A stretch of 64,000 nt of DNA from contig NZ_NKXO01000008.1 of the NCBI RefSeq assembly GCF_002843425.1, positions 16,296-80,295 on the forward strand, in the 5' to 3' direction. The position numbers and the translations under genes are program-made. The notes beneath the pieces are model-generated. The model was not told the DNA's origin. It did not search any database and was given only the letters and a program-made list of their open reading frames with translations. This document shows positions 62,054 to 64,000 of this stretch, one piece after another (position 1 is the stretch's first letter; the number at the start of each line of letters is the position of its first letter). The stretch comes from Raineya orbicola. Lineage in GTDB: Bacteria > Bacteroidota > Bacteroidia > Cytophagales > Thermonemataceae.

Positions 62054-63046
62054 TTGAGCTTTTACGTAAATTTCGGCTACCTTGAAGCTATCGGGGTAGC
62101 CTTATTTTTTCTGCTTTACATTTTGTATTTTATTTTTTCGTTCCGAAAGGCAAAAGTTTTAGGTTTGCCCTTACGAAGATATTTTTGGCTTAAAATGCTC
62201 TTTCGCTCTGCTTACTTTGCTTTGTTTGTAATAGCTATGTTAGGACCCACCATTGGCGAAGAAAAGCAACAAGTCAAGGTACAAGGGAAAGATATAATGT
62301 TTGTAGTAGATGTGTCCGCTTCAATGCTCGCTCAAGATGTAAGTCCTTCAAGACTGGAAAAAGTTAAATTTGAACTACAAAGCCTCTTGCAAACTCCTTT
62401 GCAGGCACGTATGGGAATAGTGGTTTTCGCCCAAGAAGCCTATCAATTTTGCCCACTTACCAAAGATTATTCGCTTCTGCAAAACGTGTTTATTCCAGCT
62501 CTTTCTGCTCAAATGATGAAAAATACAAGCACCCAAATTCATAATGCTTTGGAACTCGCCCTAAAAGGACTTTTGAATGAAAACCAAGATCAAATTCATA
62601 AAAAAGCCAAAATTATTGTGCTGTTCAGCGATGGTGAAGATTGGGGTGAAAATATCAATGTTTTGGCTCAAACTATCAAACGCAAGGGAGTTCATCTGCT
62701 TGTAGTGGGTGTGGGTTCGGAAAAAGGTAGCCCTATTTTAACTCCCACAGGTTTCAAGAAAAATGACAAAGGAGAAAAAGTTATTAGCAAATTAAATCGT
62801 AATTATCTGCTAAACTTTGTTCAGCAAGCCGAAGGTAAATACTTTGAAATCAGCCAAGAAAACCAAACTATCCGAAACGATATGGATAAAGTCCGAGCTA
62901 CTCTGGAAGAAATTCAAGGAATACTCCAAGATAAACGAGAAATTAGCTTAGAGGCAAATAAATACTACTACCCTCTGCTTTTAGGTTTTTTGATGCTTTG
63001 CTTAGATGTAATTATCACAACACGAATTATCAAATTGCCAAGTTGA
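62054..63046 (+). CDS. BatA-like VWA domain membrane protein
   Basis: A 330-residue protein of the BatA/aerotolerance type: two N-terminal transmembrane segments (about residues 9-30 and 47-64), a periplasmic or cytosolic VWA domain with the complete MIDAS D-V-S-A-S-M (Asp86, Ser88, Ser90), a later L-F-S-D-G-E-D loop, and a C-terminal transmembrane helix (about 306-322). The start is uncertain: no ATG precedes the first helix; I take the TTG at 62054, but it lies within a TATCTTTG box (62049-62056) that could instead be a promoter element. 49 bp after the siaC-like gene. Other bat genes are absent. Confidence 0.85.
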   Translation: MSFYVNFGYLEAIGVALFFLLYILYFIFSFRKAKVLGLPLRRYFWLKMLFRSAYFALFVIAMLGPTIGEEKQQVKVQGKDIMFVVDVSASMLAQDVSPSRLEKVKFELQSLLQTPLQARMGIVVFAQEAYQFCPLTKDYSLLQNVFIPALSAQMMKNTSTQIHNALELALKGLLNENQDQIHKKAKIIVLFSDGEDWGENINVLAQTIKRKGVHLLVVGVGSEKGSPILTPTGFKKNDKGEKVISKLNRNYLLNFVQQAEGKYFEISQENQTIRNDMDKVRATLEEIQGILQDKREISLEANKYYYPLLLGFLMLCLDVIITTRIIKLPS

Positions 63047-63179
63047 AAGTTTGTAATACTTCTGCTTGGGAGTAATCAAGCACTTTTTAGAATGTTTAAT
63101 ACTCCCTCTTTGTCTTTTACTAAAATATCATACAATCTTTACCACAACCTAAAATTCAATTAATAAATATTACAAGATA

Positions 63180-63890
63180 ATGAAGAAAATAGTTTTCACT
63201 TTTATTTGTTTAATAATACTTTCTTGCGAAAGTGTTATTGGGCAACGACCCTCCATTACTCGAGATCAAATGTTGCATTACTTTAAGAATAATCCTCCTT
63301 TTGAAGCCGAAGAAAAAATAAAAAAACTTGAATATGAGAATTTTAATTATAAAAGTGTGTATGACGACAAAGAGTTAAAATCTTATGTTCTCAAACTGGT
63401 AGATAGAAGAGAGTATTTTGAGCATGAGGTAAGAAAAGATATGCAACGTTATTTAGAGATAATTGCAGATACCAATCGTCTTAAAGATGATATTTGGTCA
63501 TTTTTATACAAAAGAAAGCGTTCTGACAAAGTTGTAGATTCTTTAGTTCAAATTCCTTCCATTATCACACAATACCGAGATAGTGTTATCCAAGAAACAG
63601 AAAAAAGATATAGAAGACGACCTAATAAGCTGAGTATTCCTGATGATACCCGTTTTGTAGAGATGTTTAAATACAGGGAAGTTTATGACAGCATCAAGTT
63701 ATGGAGTAAATTGGACTCACGTGAAAAGTATTTTATTACACTGTTTGATTATAATGACCCAGAAATTATCAAAAAAACAAAAGACTTAGTAAAACGTCTA
63801 TTAAAAAATAGAATAAATCAAAAAGAAATAAATTTATTGTTATTGATTTTTACACGGAAAACATCATTCAGTTTTATAGATAATCAATAA
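63180..63890 (+). CDS. exported helical protein, unknown
   Basis: A 236-residue protein with a signal peptide (K-K-I-V-F-T-F-I-C-L-I-I-L-S-C-E-S-V-I-G-Q); an L-S-C at the end of the hydrophobic part could also serve as a lipobox. The rest is highly charged and helical, rich in Lys, Glu, Arg and Tyr, without a recognised domain. Preceded by 133 bp of non-coding AT-rich sequence after the BatA-like gene. Confidence 0.75.
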   Translation: MKKIVFTFICLIILSCESVIGQRPSITRDQMLHYFKNNPPFEAEEKIKKLEYENFNYKSVYDDKELKSYVLKLVDRREYFEHEVRKDMQRYLEIIADTNRLKDDIWSFLYKRKRSDKVVDSLVQIPSIITQYRDSVIQETEKRYRRRPNKLSIPDDTRFVEMFKYREVYDSIKLWSKLDSREKYFITLFDYNDPEIIKKTKDLVKRLLKNRINQKEINLLLLIFTRKTSFSFIDNQ

Positions 63891-63923
63891 TAAGATTTAT
63901 ATTTGCAGAAAAAAGAGAAAATT

Positions 63924-64000
63924 ATGGATAGAGCAATTTTATATGATATGGTTTTCAAATTACGGAAAGAAGGTCTGAAACAGGTCAAAATAGCAGAGCT
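63924..64000 (+). CDS. partial gene at window edge
   Basis: An ATG at 63924 opens a frame that runs off the end of the window (25 codons). The visible part (A-I-L-Y-D-M-V-F-K-L-R-K-E-G-L-K-Q-V-K-I-A-E-L) resembles the first helix of a helix-turn-helix domain, but too little is present to assign a function. Confidence 0.5.
   Translation, partial: MDRAILYDMVFKLRKEGLKQVKIAE

Overview
The window looks like chromosomal DNA of a low-GC member of the Bacteroidota, most likely a Cytophagales-type bacterium. The reasons are direct: cargo proteins with type IX secretion (T9SS) C-terminal sorting domains of both the A and B (gliding-associated) kinds, the T9SS component PorQ, Bacteroidota-only families (DUF4290, the divergent RpoZ, BamD lipoprotein), promoters of the Bacteroidota form TTTG-N17..21-TAnnTTTG, and almost no Shine-Dalgarno sequences. 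There are no rRNA genes, phage, complete insertion sequences or CRISPR arrays; one tRNA (Gln-UUG) is present.

Layout. 0-5.3 kb: two tandem small paralogous genes, DUF1015, rsmG, tRNA-Gln, pyrG and a DUF4290 protein. 5.4-16 kb: polyprenol-mannose-type glycosyltransferase, pyrB with a TPR/periplasmic-binding lipoprotein-like partner, an Asp-box propeller protein, a CoA-transferase, a Lys/Cys-rich secreted peptide, a THUMP-like methyltransferase, a type II restriction-modification pair and a solitary cysD. 16-28 kb: purD, an RMD1/DUF155 protein, porQ, an AhpD-like protein, hemH, ssb, an ABC exporter, a VWA protein and a GT9 transferase. 28-38 kb: a surface-protein and repeat-rich region with two tandem arrays of palindromic elements (3 x 203 bp and 5 x about 164 bp), T9SS cargo genes, and the bamD/rpoZ pair split by another palindromic element. 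38-46 kb: peroxiredoxin, alaS, heme O synthase, dnaA, phosphosulfolactate synthase, DUF58. 46-56 kb: more T9SS cargo and outer-membrane proteins. 56-64 kb: atpDC, a glycosyltransferase, an SDR, a SiaB/SiaC-type phospho-signalling cassette, a BatA-like VWA protein and two hypothetical genes, the last cut by the window edge.

How the parts relate. Most housekeeping genes are solitary or in pairs, each behind its own recognisable promoter, with strong hairpin terminators at convergent junctions. Several genes feed the envelope and secretion theme: PorQ would serve the T9SS that exports the A- and B-type CTD proteins coded between 29.9 and 50.7 kb.

The most notable observations are (i) a nine-unit GA/TC microsatellite inside the signal-peptide codons of a T9SS-secreted protein at 48912-48929, which puts the signal peptide and the mature protein out of frame by exactly the amount that losing one repeat unit would repair, a candidate phase-variation switch; (ii) a palindromic element between bamD and rpoZ flanked by a 12-bp direct repeat, suggesting that this abundant intergenic repeat moves or moved; (iii) tandem amplification of two related hairpin elements around a surface-protein gene; (iv) several families of degenerate heptanucleotide repeats between genes, one inside the atpDC operon; and (v) a three-gene SiaB/SiaC cassette with an unrecognised first gene behind a duplicated 19-bp operator-like sequence.
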